DNA from: an uncultured Bacteroidales bacterium
GTDB lineage: Bacteria; Bacteroidota; Bacteroidia; Bacteroidales; P3
Assembly: GCA_900317955.1 (NCBI GenBank)
Contig: ONIP01000002.1
Coordinates: 1 to 64,000, forward strand
Reading direction: 5' to 3'
DNA length: 64,000 nt
In this document: in pieces, positions 54,497 to 62,629 of the stretch
Numbering within the stretch: the first letter of the stretch is position 1
Layout of the letters: every line of letters begins with the position of its first letter
Position numbers and translations under genes: made by a program
Notes under the pieces: model-generated
What the model saw: only the letters and a program-made list of their open reading frames with translations
Told to the model about the DNA's origin: nothing
The model's database searches: none

Positions 54497-56749
54497 TTAT
54501 CGCACAAGCGTTATCGAGCCAAAGAGAATGTTTTCCGAATAAGGGGTATCCGTGGTAGTGTAAGCAATTTTATATACGTAAGTCCCCTGCTGGCAAGGTA
54601 TACCATTGTACTTACCATCCCAACCCCCCGACAATCCGTCAAAGTGGCATATTTTCTCACCCCATCGATTGAATATTTCAACCTTTGCCGACAAAATATC
54701 TTGGTTGCAGAAAATGCGAAACCGGTTATTCTCACCCTGCAAATTGGGAGTAAACACATTCGGTACCCAAATGGCCGGGTCATTAATATCTCCCGTATCC
54801 CGAGGCTCGTGGGGACGCCGGCATATTGTGGTACTAAGATTCAGAACAAGAACACTGTCAGCCCCATGAACATCCAATAATCTCACTACAGCAGTGCTAT
54901 CAAATTGGAAGGAAACCCCGTGCCAAGAAAAAGGAAGCAACGTATCACAAACAGTGGTGTCATATACCGCAGTATCATTATACCATACCTTCAAATTGAA
55001 AAACTTCACACTGTCGCATCCCGCCCGGGTATGAAACACCAAAGTGTCATTCTCCACATCCGCGTTATATGCATTCCCGCCAAAACGGAAAGGCAACACA
55101 TTCTCAACACAAGTATCGTAAATTTCGGCAAAATATGAAGGGTAGACATGCACTGTGGCACAAATGGTGTCGGCATGATACAAACCATAGTAAGAAGTGT
55201 CAGTCATACAAACTATAACACACATAGGAAAGTCGCCTACAGAATCGTATCTGCGGGTCACGCTATCCGCTGCCCGCAGATACCCCTCTCCAAAATCCCA
55301 AAATACCGAATCGATAATACCATTCGACTCTGTTTGGAATCGAACTGTATCCCCTACACAAATCGATACTTCATCATTCGAATAAGTAATCATCAGGCCA
55401 TTTGCATACAAATCCGAATGAGGCGACAGATTTTTTCCGGCAAACCCCAAAGGATAACCATAACTCTCACGTGAACCGAATCCGTACAAAAATGCGAGAA
55501 ATCCCACCCCGCTGGTATCAACCAACGAATGAGAGTTGACAGGGATAGTCATTCGCGAATAGGCATAGGCAGGATTGCTGGGAACAGTATGGAACAGTGG
55601 AGACAAAGAGGTGCCGTCAAGAAAGATAGACCTTACAACCTGCGTGTCGCAAACAACAGAAAGATGATGTGCATTGATGTGACCTGTAGACAAAACAGGG
55701 AATGTGATGGAGGGAAAACATTGCTCCAATGGCATGATGGTAGTCATTGCCGGGTCACCGGGGGCAATTCCGTTTAGGCTTGGAAAATAGAGATAGACTA
55801 CCGAGGGCTGTGAGGTTTCAATATAATCTACAGCAGTATTTGAACTCATACGGTACTGATATGTATCTGACCGATTTATGTTAGCCACCACGGTTCCATT
55901 TACTTTTACAAGGCAGTTATCAACTGACGAGGTGATACGTACGAAATCTAGGCGATCGGAGCGCGAAGCAGAAACAATAAACCTTCTTCCCAAGCAGAAT
56001 GTAGGCATCGCTTGCTCAACTATGTGGTCACAACTAAGCCCATTGGGGTAGTCAGGAATGTACACACAAGCATTGCCGTTGAACACAGCAATTCTTTTGT
56101 GGTTTAACGCCTTCAAGGTTGTGCCTGACAAATCGCCAGGCAGACTGCTCTTAATCTGGCATGCATCGCCTGCGTGGGGCAGAAAATAGGATAATGTAGT
56201 GCCATCCGCAATCCCATCGATAGTTCTCCCTTTTAAATTGACTGTCACGTTGACACTGTCTTCCACTGCTATAAATACAAACTCACTGCTATAGCGGTCG
56301 GAGGGGTAGCTCTGAATTAAATATTCCGAACCGAGGACTCTGGTAGGAAGTACATTGGCGTAATCTAAATTGGGGTAGCCTTCGGTTATTGTGTAGAGAG
56401 AAATCGTGTCGGTAGAGAATGCATGGAGCCCCGTAGGCGTAATCACTCCCGACTGAGTTGTATATGCCTCCGATAAGGGAATATACATTCTGTTGGTAGC
56501 CATCGGATCGACATTTATGGAATTTGTCCAACCTGTATTGGGATTGGTAACTGTAAGAACACACGGGCGTTTGGATGTGGCAAATACGCTCAACGTATAA
56601 TAGCCTCTTGTAGTATCGGCATTGTCCATAAAGGTAAGCCAAAAATCGGTCCCCATGGAACTCATATTTTGCGCCACCAAAGGTTTTGTTATTATGGCAA
56701 GAAAGAATAACGCCACTGATAACACTATACTTTTCAGATGGTTAGACAT
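54497..56749 (-). CDS. IgGFc-binding-domain-like surface protein with T9SS type B sorting domain
   Basis: 750 residues, signal peptide ending around PLVAQ. Residues ~28-470 match an IgGFc-binding N-terminal-like region (GTDFWLTFMDN, VFIAVEDSVNVTV, CDHIVEQAMPTFCLGRRFIVSAS, SVVYLYFPS, HHLSVVCDTQ). A PKD-like domain (SICVGDTVRFQTES, FWDFGEG) and two Cys-rich beta segments follow. The C-terminus (WVPNVFTPNLQGENNRF, VEIFNRWGEKI, GWDGKYNG, GTYVYKI) is a gliding-motility-associated type B T9SS signal. Likely a cell-surface or secreted adhesin-like protein; immunoglobulin binding is not implied by the domain name. Confidence 0.82.
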   Translation of the reverse strand: MSNHLKSIVLSVALFFLAIITKPLVAQNMSSMGTDFWLTFMDNADTTRGYYTLSVFATSKRPCVLTVTNPNTGWTNSINVDPMATNRMYIPLSEAYTTQSGVITPTGLHAFSTDTISLYTITEGYPNLDYANVLPTRVLGSEYLIQSYPSDRYSSEFVFIAVEDSVNVTVNLKGRTIDGIADGTTLSYFLPHAGDACQIKSSLPGDLSGTTLKALNHKRIAVFNGNACVYIPDYPNGLSCDHIVEQAMPTFCLGRRFIVSASRSDRLDFVRITSSVDNCLVKVNGTVVANINRSDTYQYRMSSNTAVDYIETSQPSVVYLYFPSLNGIAPGDPAMTTIMPLEQCFPSITFPVLSTGHINAHHLSVVCDTQVVRSIFLDGTSLSPLFHTVPSNPAYAYSRMTIPVNSHSLVDTSGVGFLAFLYGFGSRESYGYPLGFAGKNLSPHSDLYANGLMITYSNDEVSICVGDTVRFQTESNGIIDSVFWDFGEGYLRAADSVTRRYDSVGDFPMCVIVCMTDTSYYGLYHADTICATVHVYPSYFAEIYDTCVENVLPFRFGGNAYNADVENDTLVFHTRAGCDSVKFFNLKVWYNDTAVYDTTVCDTLLPFSWHGVSFQFDSTAVVRLLDVHGADSVLVLNLSTTICRRPHEPRDTGDINDPAIWVPNVFTPNLQGENNRFRIFCNQDILSAKVEIFNRWGEKICHFDGLSGGWDGKYNGIPCQQGTYVYKIAYTTTDTPYSENILFGSITLVR

Positions 56750-56786
56750 TAGGCTGCCATTTTATATTAATAATGATTCCACTTTG

Positions 56787-56794
56787 CAAAAATA
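56787..56794 (-). promoter_or_regulatory. Bacteroidota -7 box (TATTTTTG) of the IgGFc-like gene
   Basis: TATTTTTG followed by C, 37 bases before the ATG at 56749, divergent from the phosphonate operon promoter. Confidence 0.65.
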
Positions 56795-56835
56795 CAAAAA
56801 ATAACCTATAAAATGGATATAAGAAAAAAAAAAAG

Positions 56836-56843
56836 TAACTTTG
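56836..56843 (+). promoter_or_regulatory. Bacteroidota -7 box (TAACTTTG) of the phosphonate operon
   Basis: TAACTTTG followed by C, 65 bases before the ATG at 56909. It is the only box before the four phosphonate genes. Confidence 0.6.
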
Positions 56844-56908
56844 CAAAATATCAAGAAATCAGAATGTAATACTAACCGACTAAGTCACAATTATATAGAA
56901 ACAATACT

Positions 56909-58219
56909 ATGGATAAAAAGATTGTATATGTGGGAATGAGTGCAGATATGATTCATCCCGGACATTTAAATATTATAAAAGAGGCCTGCAAGTTGGGGTC
57001 TGTAACAGTAGGGGTGCTGACCGATGCGGCCATCGCCAGCTACAAACGTCTACCATATCTAAGTTACGAACAACGAGCAGAGGTGGTAGCCAATATCAAA
57101 GGGGTAGACCGCGTGGTTCCGCAAACCACTCTGGACTACATCCCCAATCTCCGGGAAATCAAACCCGACTTTGTGGTACACGGTGATGACTGGAAAACCG
57201 GCGTTCAACAGAAGACTCGTCAACGCATTATCGAAGTTATGGCAGAATGGGGTGGCAAAGTCATTGACATTCCCTATACCAAGGGTATTTCTTCAACTGC
57301 CATGAACGAACGGTTGAAAGAAATCGGAACCACTCCAGAAATACGACTGAAAAGGCTCCGCAGACTGATTGCTGCTAAAAAAATCGTCAGGATTCTTGAG
57401 TCCCACAATGGTCTCACGGGTTTGATTATTGAGAATACAAGTGTGGAGGTGAACGGTGTAAAACAGGAATTTGACGGCATGTGGGCCAGTTCTTTGACCG
57501 ACTCTACAAGCAAGGGAAAACCTGATATTGAGGCTGTAGACATCACGACGCGCCTTCACGACCTTAACGACGCCCTTGAAGTGACAACCAAACCTGTCAT
57601 TTTTGACGGGGACACAGGCGGCCGCATTGAGCATTTCGTTTTTACTGTGCGCACCTTGGAGCGCCTGGGTATTTCGGCAGTGATAATCGAGGACAAAGTA
57701 GGTCTCAAGCAGAATTCCCTCTTTGGTACCGATGCCGTGCAGACACAGGACACCATCGAAGGTTTCTGTGCAAAAATCAAAGCCGGCAAACGCGCACAGA
57801 TAACCGAAGATTTCATGGTGATAGCCCGTATTGAGAGCCTGATAGCAGGCAAGCCTGTAGATGACGCCCTTGAACGCGCTCACGCCTATGTGGCAGCCGG
57901 AGCCGACGCCATTATGATTCACAGCAAGAACAAGGACGGCCAGGACATCAAGGCTTTTTGCGAGGCCTTCCGTTCAAAGAACCTCATGACTCCTATAGTG
58001 GCTGTACCCACCACCTACAATCAATTTACCGAAGACGAGCTGAGCAAGTGGGGAATCAATGTGGTGATTTATGCCAACCATCTGCTTAGAAGTGCATATC
58101 CTGCCATGGTCAATTGCGCCAAATCGATACTCACTCACCAACGCAGCCTTGAGGCATCGGAACAATACTGTATGCCCATTAAGGAAATTCTTGAGTTAAT
58201 TCCCGGTACTAAACAATAA
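56909..58219 (+). CDS. pepM: Cytidylyltransferase-phosphoenolpyruvate mutase fusion
   Basis: 436 residues, cytosolic. Residues 1-140 are a glycerol-3-phosphate-cytidylyltransferase-type domain with His16-Pro-Gly-His19 (HxGH) and [12 protein letters not shown] as the family's C-terminal signature. Residues ~145-436 are PEP mutase, which makes the C-P bond by turning phosphoenolpyruvate into phosphonopyruvate: [11 protein letters not shown], the metal site FDGDTGG (232-238) and [10 protein letters not shown] (261-270, the EDKxxxKxNS mutase signature). The fused nucleotidyltransferase is expected to activate a downstream phosphonate as its CMP ester. It heads the phosphonate operon, 13 bases before ppd. 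Confidence 0.95.
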   Translation: MDKKIVYVGMSADMIHPGHLNIIKEACKLGSVTVGVLTDAAIASYKRLPYLSYEQRAEVVANIKGVDRVVPQTTLDYIPNLREIKPDFVVHGDDWKTGVQQKTRQRIIEVMAEWGGKVIDIPYTKGISSTAMNERLKEIGTTPEIRLKRLRRLIAAKKIVRILESHNGLTGLIIENTSVEVNGVKQEFDGMWASSLTDSTSKGKPDIEAVDITTRLHDLNDALEVTTKPVIFDGDTGGRIEHFVFTVRTLERLGISAVIIEDKVGLKQNSLFGTDAVQTQDTIEGFCAKIKAGKRAQITEDFMVIARIESLIAGKPVDDALERAHAYVAAGADAIMIHSKNKDGQDIKAFCEAFRSKNLMTPIVAVPTTYNQFTEDELSKWGINVVIYANHLLRSAYPAMVNCAKSILTHQRSLEASEQYCMPIKEILELIPGTKQ

Positions 58220-58222
58220 GGA

Positions 58223-58230
58223 GGGGGGGG
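58223..58230 (+). repeat. G8 homopolymer at the ppd ribosome-binding site
   Basis: AAGGAG is continued into a run of eight G (58223-58230) that ends two bases before the ATG of ppd (CA-ATG). This is a strong and unusual Shine-Dalgarno for Bacteroidota. Length changes by slippage would alter SD-start spacing. Confidence 0.7.
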
Positions 58231-58232
58231 CA

Positions 58233-59360
58233 ATGTTATCAGCAAAAAATTTCATCGACAACCTGTCAAACCACGGAATAGACTTTTATACAGGCGTCCC
58301 AGACTCTTTGCTAAAGAGTGTATGCGCCTGTTTGACAGCAACGCTTGATTCTTCTCACCACGTAATAGCCGCCAATGAGGGCGGTGCAGTGGCCCTTGCC
58401 GCAGGCTACCATTTAGCCACAGGGCGTACCGGCTGCGTATACATGCAGAATTCGGGACTTGGCAATACCGTCAACCCGCTGGCATCGCTTACCGACCGCG
58501 AGGTTTACCATATCCCGATGCTCCTTCTCATAGGTTGGAGAGGCCGCCCCGGAATGCACGACGAGCCTCAACACGTTAAGCAAGGAAAAATAACCACTGG
58601 ACTTCTCAATACCCTCGGAGTGAACTACGATGTGCTTAGTCACGACGAAGAGGTTGCCACCAAACAGATAGCCAAAGCCGTGGAAGAGATTAATATCCGC
58701 GGTGATGTGTATGCTTTGGTAATTGAAAAAGACACTTTCGAGCCCTTCTCTCTCCCCGCAACCGAAGAAATTCCGTTGGAACTGGGACGCGAAGAGGCCA
58801 TCAAAGCCGTTGCGTCACACATTGAAAAGGATGCTGTAATCGTGAGCACTACAGGCATGATAAGTCGCGAGTTGTTTGAACACCGCACCGCGACAGGCGA
58901 AGGTCATGCCCACGACTTTCTGACAGTAGGTTCAATGGGGCATGCATCTCAAATTGCCTTGGGCATTGCCATGCAACGCCCAAACCGTCGTGTTTACTGT
59001 TTCGACGGCGACGGTGCCACCATCATGCACATGGGTGCGCTTGCCATTGTGGGCAATCGCAAGCCAGAAAACCTTATTCATGTAGTTTTCAACAATGGAG
59101 CACACGACAGCGTAGGCGGACAACCCACCGTTGGATTGCAAATCGACCTGCCAACAATAGCCAAAGCATCGGGTTACAAAGACGCTTGGCGAATCACCAA
59201 CCGACAGGAACTCGACTCCCTCACCTCCCGAATTACTGGCTGCAACGGACCCGTCTTGATAGAAATACAAGTAAAAAAGGGCAACAGAAAAGACTTGGGA
59301 CGCCCCACTACCACTCCTATTCAAAACAAAGAGGCTTTCATGCAATTACTAAACCAATAG
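58233..59360 (+). CDS. ppd: Phosphonopyruvate decarboxylase
   Basis: 375 residues, thiamine-diphosphate enzyme that decarboxylates phosphonopyruvate to phosphonoacetaldehyde and so pulls the unfavourable mutase reaction forward. N-terminal Pyr domain with ANEGGAVALAAGYHLATG (catalytic Glu), YMQNSGLGNTVNPLASL, and GRPGMHDEPQH; C-terminal PP domain with GSMGHASQIALG and FDGDGATIMHMGAL...FNNGAHDSVGGQPT (ThDP/Mg site). Length typical. Start fixed by the GGAGG-type site. Reductase gene follows after 7 bases. Confidence 0.95.
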   Translation: MLSAKNFIDNLSNHGIDFYTGVPDSLLKSVCACLTATLDSSHHVIAANEGGAVALAAGYHLATGRTGCVYMQNSGLGNTVNPLASLTDREVYHIPMLLLIGWRGRPGMHDEPQHVKQGKITTGLLNTLGVNYDVLSHDEEVATKQIAKAVEEINIRGDVYALVIEKDTFEPFSLPATEEIPLELGREEAIKAVASHIEKDAVIVSTTGMISRELFEHRTATGEGHAHDFLTVGSMGHASQIALGIAMQRPNRRVYCFDGDGATIMHMGALAIVGNRKPENLIHVVFNNGAHDSVGGQPTVGLQIDLPTIAKASGYKDAWRITNRQELDSLTSRITGCNGPVLIEIQVKKGNRKDLGRPTTTPIQNKEAFMQLLNQ

Positions 59361-59367
59361 CAAAACC

Positions 59368-60468
59368 ATGGCACAGACTACCGTATGGGGCATTGAAAAT
59401 ATTGGAGAAATCCAGCCTATCAAAGACCGGAAGAAGATATTATTGGTGGCTGACAGTTCTTTCCCTTACCTAAGTATCCGCAACGAGATAGAACTGAGCC
59501 TAGGACAGTACGTGAAGTTCAGCGATTTCAAAGCCAATCCGTTGTATGAAGATGTATGCAAGGGTGTTGAAACATTCTTACAGGAAGGGTGTGAAGCCAT
59601 TGTTGCTGTAGGGGGCGGCAGTTGCATCGATGTTGCCAAATGCATCAAACTGTTTTGCCGCATACCATCCAAAGCCCAATGGCTTCAAGGTCCGTGGGAA
59701 GACAGCGGGGTACCCTTGACAGCCATTCCCACCACAGCTGGCACCGGGAGCGAAGCCACCCGATATGCAGTGATATATGCAAATGGGGTGAAACAATCCA
59801 TCACTCACACCAGTATCATCCCCAACTACGTGCTACTTGAGCCCAAAGTACTCATCACATTACCCCTTTACCAAAAGAGATGCACTTATCTTGATGCACT
59901 GTGCCAAGGCATAGAGTCATGGTGGTCGGTAAACTCAACTGACCTTTCCATGCAACACTCTGCCTATGCTGTTGCCAACCTCATCGACAACATGGAAGCC
60001 TACCTTGTCGACAACAAACAAGATGCCGCACAAAAAATAATGGATGCCGCCAACCGTGCCGGCCAAGCCATAAACATCACCCAGACCACTGCGCCTCACG
60101 CCTTCAGCTACAAACTCACATCTCTCTACCAACTGCCCCACGGCCACGCTGTTGCAATATGCCTTCCCCACATCTGGAAATACATGATTGAACATCCAGA
60201 AAAATGTATCGACCCCCGCGGGGAAAAGCATCTTGAAAACACCTTCAACCATATTGCCGAGGCCATGCACTGCTCATCCCCTTCCGAAGCCATCCAACGG
60301 TTCCAAAATATACTTGAACGACTTGAAATAACAAATCCCACGGCCAAAAACAGACTTCAGGAACTTGACATTCTCCAACATTCTGTGAATCCCGTTCGAC
60401 TTAAGAACAACCCCGTTGAATTGGATTTGACTGCCATTCTCAACATTTACAAAACCATAGTACAATGA
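59368..60468 (+). CDS. Phosphonoacetaldehyde reductase (iron-containing alcohol dehydrogenase family)
   Basis: 366 residues. NAD-binding AVGGGSCIDVAKCI (GGGS 82-85), IPTTAGTGSEATRYAV, and metal-site candidates Asp176 and Gln180 (YLDALCQGIES), His244 (PHAFSY) and His258 (LPHGHAVAICLP). Classical iron ADHs have His where Gln180 stands. Sitting directly after pepM and ppd, it most likely reduces phosphonoacetaldehyde to 2-hydroxyethylphosphonate, in place of the AEP transaminase found in many such clusters. The stop overlaps the licD-type start (ATGA). Function is inferred from context. Confidence 0.85.
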   Translation: MAQTTVWGIENIGEIQPIKDRKKILLVADSSFPYLSIRNEIELSLGQYVKFSDFKANPLYEDVCKGVETFLQEGCEAIVAVGGGSCIDVAKCIKLFCRIPSKAQWLQGPWEDSGVPLTAIPTTAGTGSEATRYAVIYANGVKQSITHTSIIPNYVLLEPKVLITLPLYQKRCTYLDALCQGIESWWSVNSTDLSMQHSAYAVANLIDNMEAYLVDNKQDAAQKIMDAANRAGQAINITQTTAPHAFSYKLTSLYQLPHGHAVAICLPHIWKYMIEHPEKCIDPRGEKHLENTFNHIAEAMHCSSPSEAIQRFQNILERLEITNPTAKNRLQELDILQHSVNPVRLKNNPVELDLTAILNIYKTIVQ

Positions 60469-61160
60469 ATAGAGACCTCTTCGTGAAAATAGCCATCCGG
60501 TTGGGAGTCTATAAGAGCATGATGAAAATAGACAACCGCATTCAAATGCGCAAACAAAACAAAGCCTTTGCTTTATATGGGCTGGAAGCCTTGCGCACCG
60601 CCGATGAAACTGCTTCGAAGTGCGGATGCAGGTTGTTTCTTGCCTTCGGCACCCTGTTGGGAGCCTATCGAAACAAAGGTTTTATCCCTTATGACTGCGA
60701 CCTTGACACCGGAATGATGTTCTCCGATTATAACGAAGACTTTATTCCAGCCATGGAAAAAAGTGGTCTGAAACATATTCGCAGATATTATGTGAAGAAA
60801 ACCGGCCGTATTTGCGAAGACAAGTTTGATTACAAGGGTGTTCACCTCGATGTTCATTACTACTACAAAGACGAAACCGGCAACCTTTATTGCGACCTTT
60901 GCCTCCCTCACGAAACAAAAGACTGGCGCACCGCCAACCAAAGCGACGGCTTCCCATCTATTATTCGCACTTGTCCCGACACCGAGTTGAATCGACAGCC
61001 TTTCCTAAGCATAGAGTGCTATATGCCAACAAAAACCGAGGACTGGCTAAAGGCTCTTTATGGTGAACATTTTATGACACCCGACCCAAAGTGGTCGATG
61101 AATGACCACAAGAAAAGAGCCGAGAACCACAACGAACGTCTCTACCGCATAGAATATTAA
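60465..61160 (+). CDS. licD: LicD-family phosphotransferase
   Basis: 231 residues, no signal peptide. The LicD core is FLAFGTLLGAYRNKGFIPYD followed by CDLD (residues 58-81), with DxD-type metal residues, then FDYKGVHLDVHYYY and IECYMPTKTEDWLKALYGEHF, the family's last block. LicD proteins attach phosphocholine or similar phospho groups from CDP/CMP donors to sugars. Encoded in an ATGA overlap with the reductase, so the donor is probably CMP-hydroxyethylphosphonate and the acceptor a capsule, LPS or exopolysaccharide sugar (inferred). Last gene of the operon. Confidence 0.88.
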   Translation: MNRDLFVKIAIRLGVYKSMMKIDNRIQMRKQNKAFALYGLEALRTADETASKCGCRLFLAFGTLLGAYRNKGFIPYDCDLDTGMMFSDYNEDFIPAMEKSGLKHIRRYYVKKTGRICEDKFDYKGVHLDVHYYYKDETGNLYCDLCLPHETKDWRTANQSDGFPSIIRTCPDTELNRQPFLSIECYMPTKTEDWLKALYGEHFMTPDPKWSMNDHKKRAENHNERLYRIEY

Positions 61161-61404
61161 CCCAGCAACCCAACTATTCCTCTCTTTCGGCAACGCCAAG
61201 TCGCCCTTTGAGGGGGAGTGTGCAAATTGTTGCTACAATCATAAAGCACTGAAACAACCCTACTTCCACATTTGTCTTACATTATTACTCTGTGAAACAA
61301 ATTTGGAATAACTGTAGTATAATGGTGTTATTATCGAAGCACTATATCAGAAGGAACCATTCATTGAATGATGTCCTGGGGGAATGGGTTGCGACGGGAT
61401 GGGG
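61161..61404. other. Intergenic region
   Basis: 244 bases between the convergent licD and envC-like genes. I see no gene, strong terminator or repeat in it. Confidence 0.5.
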
Positions 61405-62619
61405 TTAATTCAGCCAGTGGCGAGGATTTAAGGAGTCGGTGCCGTACCAGAGTTGGAAACTGAACTCGGATTGTTCTTCTTGGCTGTTATATACCGTTCC
61501 GATGGATTGACCAACAGAGACTTTGGAACCCACGCTGACAGATACAGAGCCCAAACCGGCATATACGGTGAGGTATTGACCGTGCCGGATGATGATGCCG
61601 ATGGAGCCGCCAGGGGCTTCGAAACGGCGGGCAACCACTCCTGCAGCCACTGCACGTACATTGGCACCGGGGGCACAGTTGAGGTCAATGCCGAGATTGC
61701 GGCTCTGACCACCCGAGGCACGGGTGTGGAGGCCATACTCTCGAGCCACGGATTTGTAATGGACGGGCCACGGCATGTGGCCTTTGTTTTTGACGAAATC
61801 GGCTGAAGCGGCGTCGGGTGCCGGGGAGGCCGACCCGCGTCCGGTGTTGGACGGACGTGAGGGCGTGTTGTTTTTCCCTCCTGATTTGCCTGACGTTTTG
61901 GCTACCTCGGCATTGATAAGTTGTTGGATTTGCTGCTGCAAACGGTTGCGCTGCTGTTCTTTTTTGCTGATTTGCTGCTGAAGGTTGCGCTCGGCTTGCT
62001 GGCTCTTGTCGAGTTTTTGCTGATGTTGTTCTTGCTCGCGTGTGAGGGCTTGCCGCTGTTTGCGTTGTTGGGCAAGAAGGTTGTTCTTCTCATTGCGCTG
62101 CCTTTGAAGGTCGAGGTCAAGGTTGGCAAAACGTTGTTCGCGACGTTTGATGGCAGTGGCTTGGTGACGGCGGAAGCGAGAATACTCCTTGAAATACTTC
62201 ATTTTGAGGTAGGAGTAGTTGTAGCTTGCGTTGTCGAAAAGGAGCGATGTGGCATTGACATTCTCGCGAAGGCCATAGAGCGTGCGGACGACACGTGCAT
62301 ATTCGGCCTTCATGCTGTCAATCTGGCCGCGAACCACCCGCAGGGAGTCTTCCGTGCGGGTGATTTGACGGTCGAGATGAGCCATTTGACTATTGATGTT
62401 GTCAATAAGTCGGTTGCGCTCGTCGATGCGCTGTTTGACGAGTTTGATTTGCTTTGTACGGTTGCGCGAATCTTTACGGGCTTTGCCCAGTTCGTTGTTG
62501 AGGCGCGCTATTTCTTTCTCGATACGGGCTTTATCGCGTTCGAGTTGTTTTTTGCTTTGCGCTTGCGACGGTTGGGCAAGCAGCAGCAAAGCGACGAGCA
62601 GCAACAGAGTTTTTTTCAT
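61405..62619 (-). CDS. envC: EnvC-like amidase activator (coiled coil + degenerate M23)
   Basis: 404 residues, signal peptide ending at PSQAQ. A long coiled coil (~25-245, rich in Gln/Arg/Glu) is followed by a low-complexity linker and a LytM/M23 domain (~290-404). In M23 enzymes the first site is HxGxDl; here it reads NLGIDLN, with Asn for His, and the HxH motif is absent near the end (QYLTVYAGLG, FSFQLWYG). It should therefore be a non-catalytic activator of cell-separation amidases, as EnvC is. It lies 10 bases downstream of the phosphofructokinase gene. Confidence 0.88.
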   Translation of the reverse strand: MKKTLLLLVALLLLAQPSQAQSKKQLERDKARIEKEIARLNNELGKARKDSRNRTKQIKLVKQRIDERNRLIDNINSQMAHLDRQITRTEDSLRVVRGQIDSMKAEYARVVRTLYGLRENVNATSLLFDNASYNYSYLKMKYFKEYSRFRRHQATAIKRREQRFANLDLDLQRQRNEKNNLLAQQRKQRQALTREQEQHQQKLDKSQQAERNLQQQISKKEQQRNRLQQQIQQLINAEVAKTSGKSGGKNNTPSRPSNTGRGSASPAPDAASADFVKNKGHMPWPVHYKSVAREYGLHTRASGGQSRNLGIDLNCAPGANVRAVAAGVVARRFEAPGGSIGIIIRHGQYLTVYAGLGSVSVSVGSKVSVGQSIGTVYNSQEEQSEFSFQLWYGTDSLNPRHWLN

Positions 62620-62629
62620 GACAAGGTGG

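Noticed and set aside
54497..56749. Literal immunoglobulin-binding function
   Set aside because: The domain name comes from a human mucus protein homologue; binding of IgG cannot be concluded from sequence.
61405..62619. Active M23 endopeptidase
   Set aside because: First-site His is Asn and the HxH motif is missing, so an EnvC-type non-catalytic activator is the better call.
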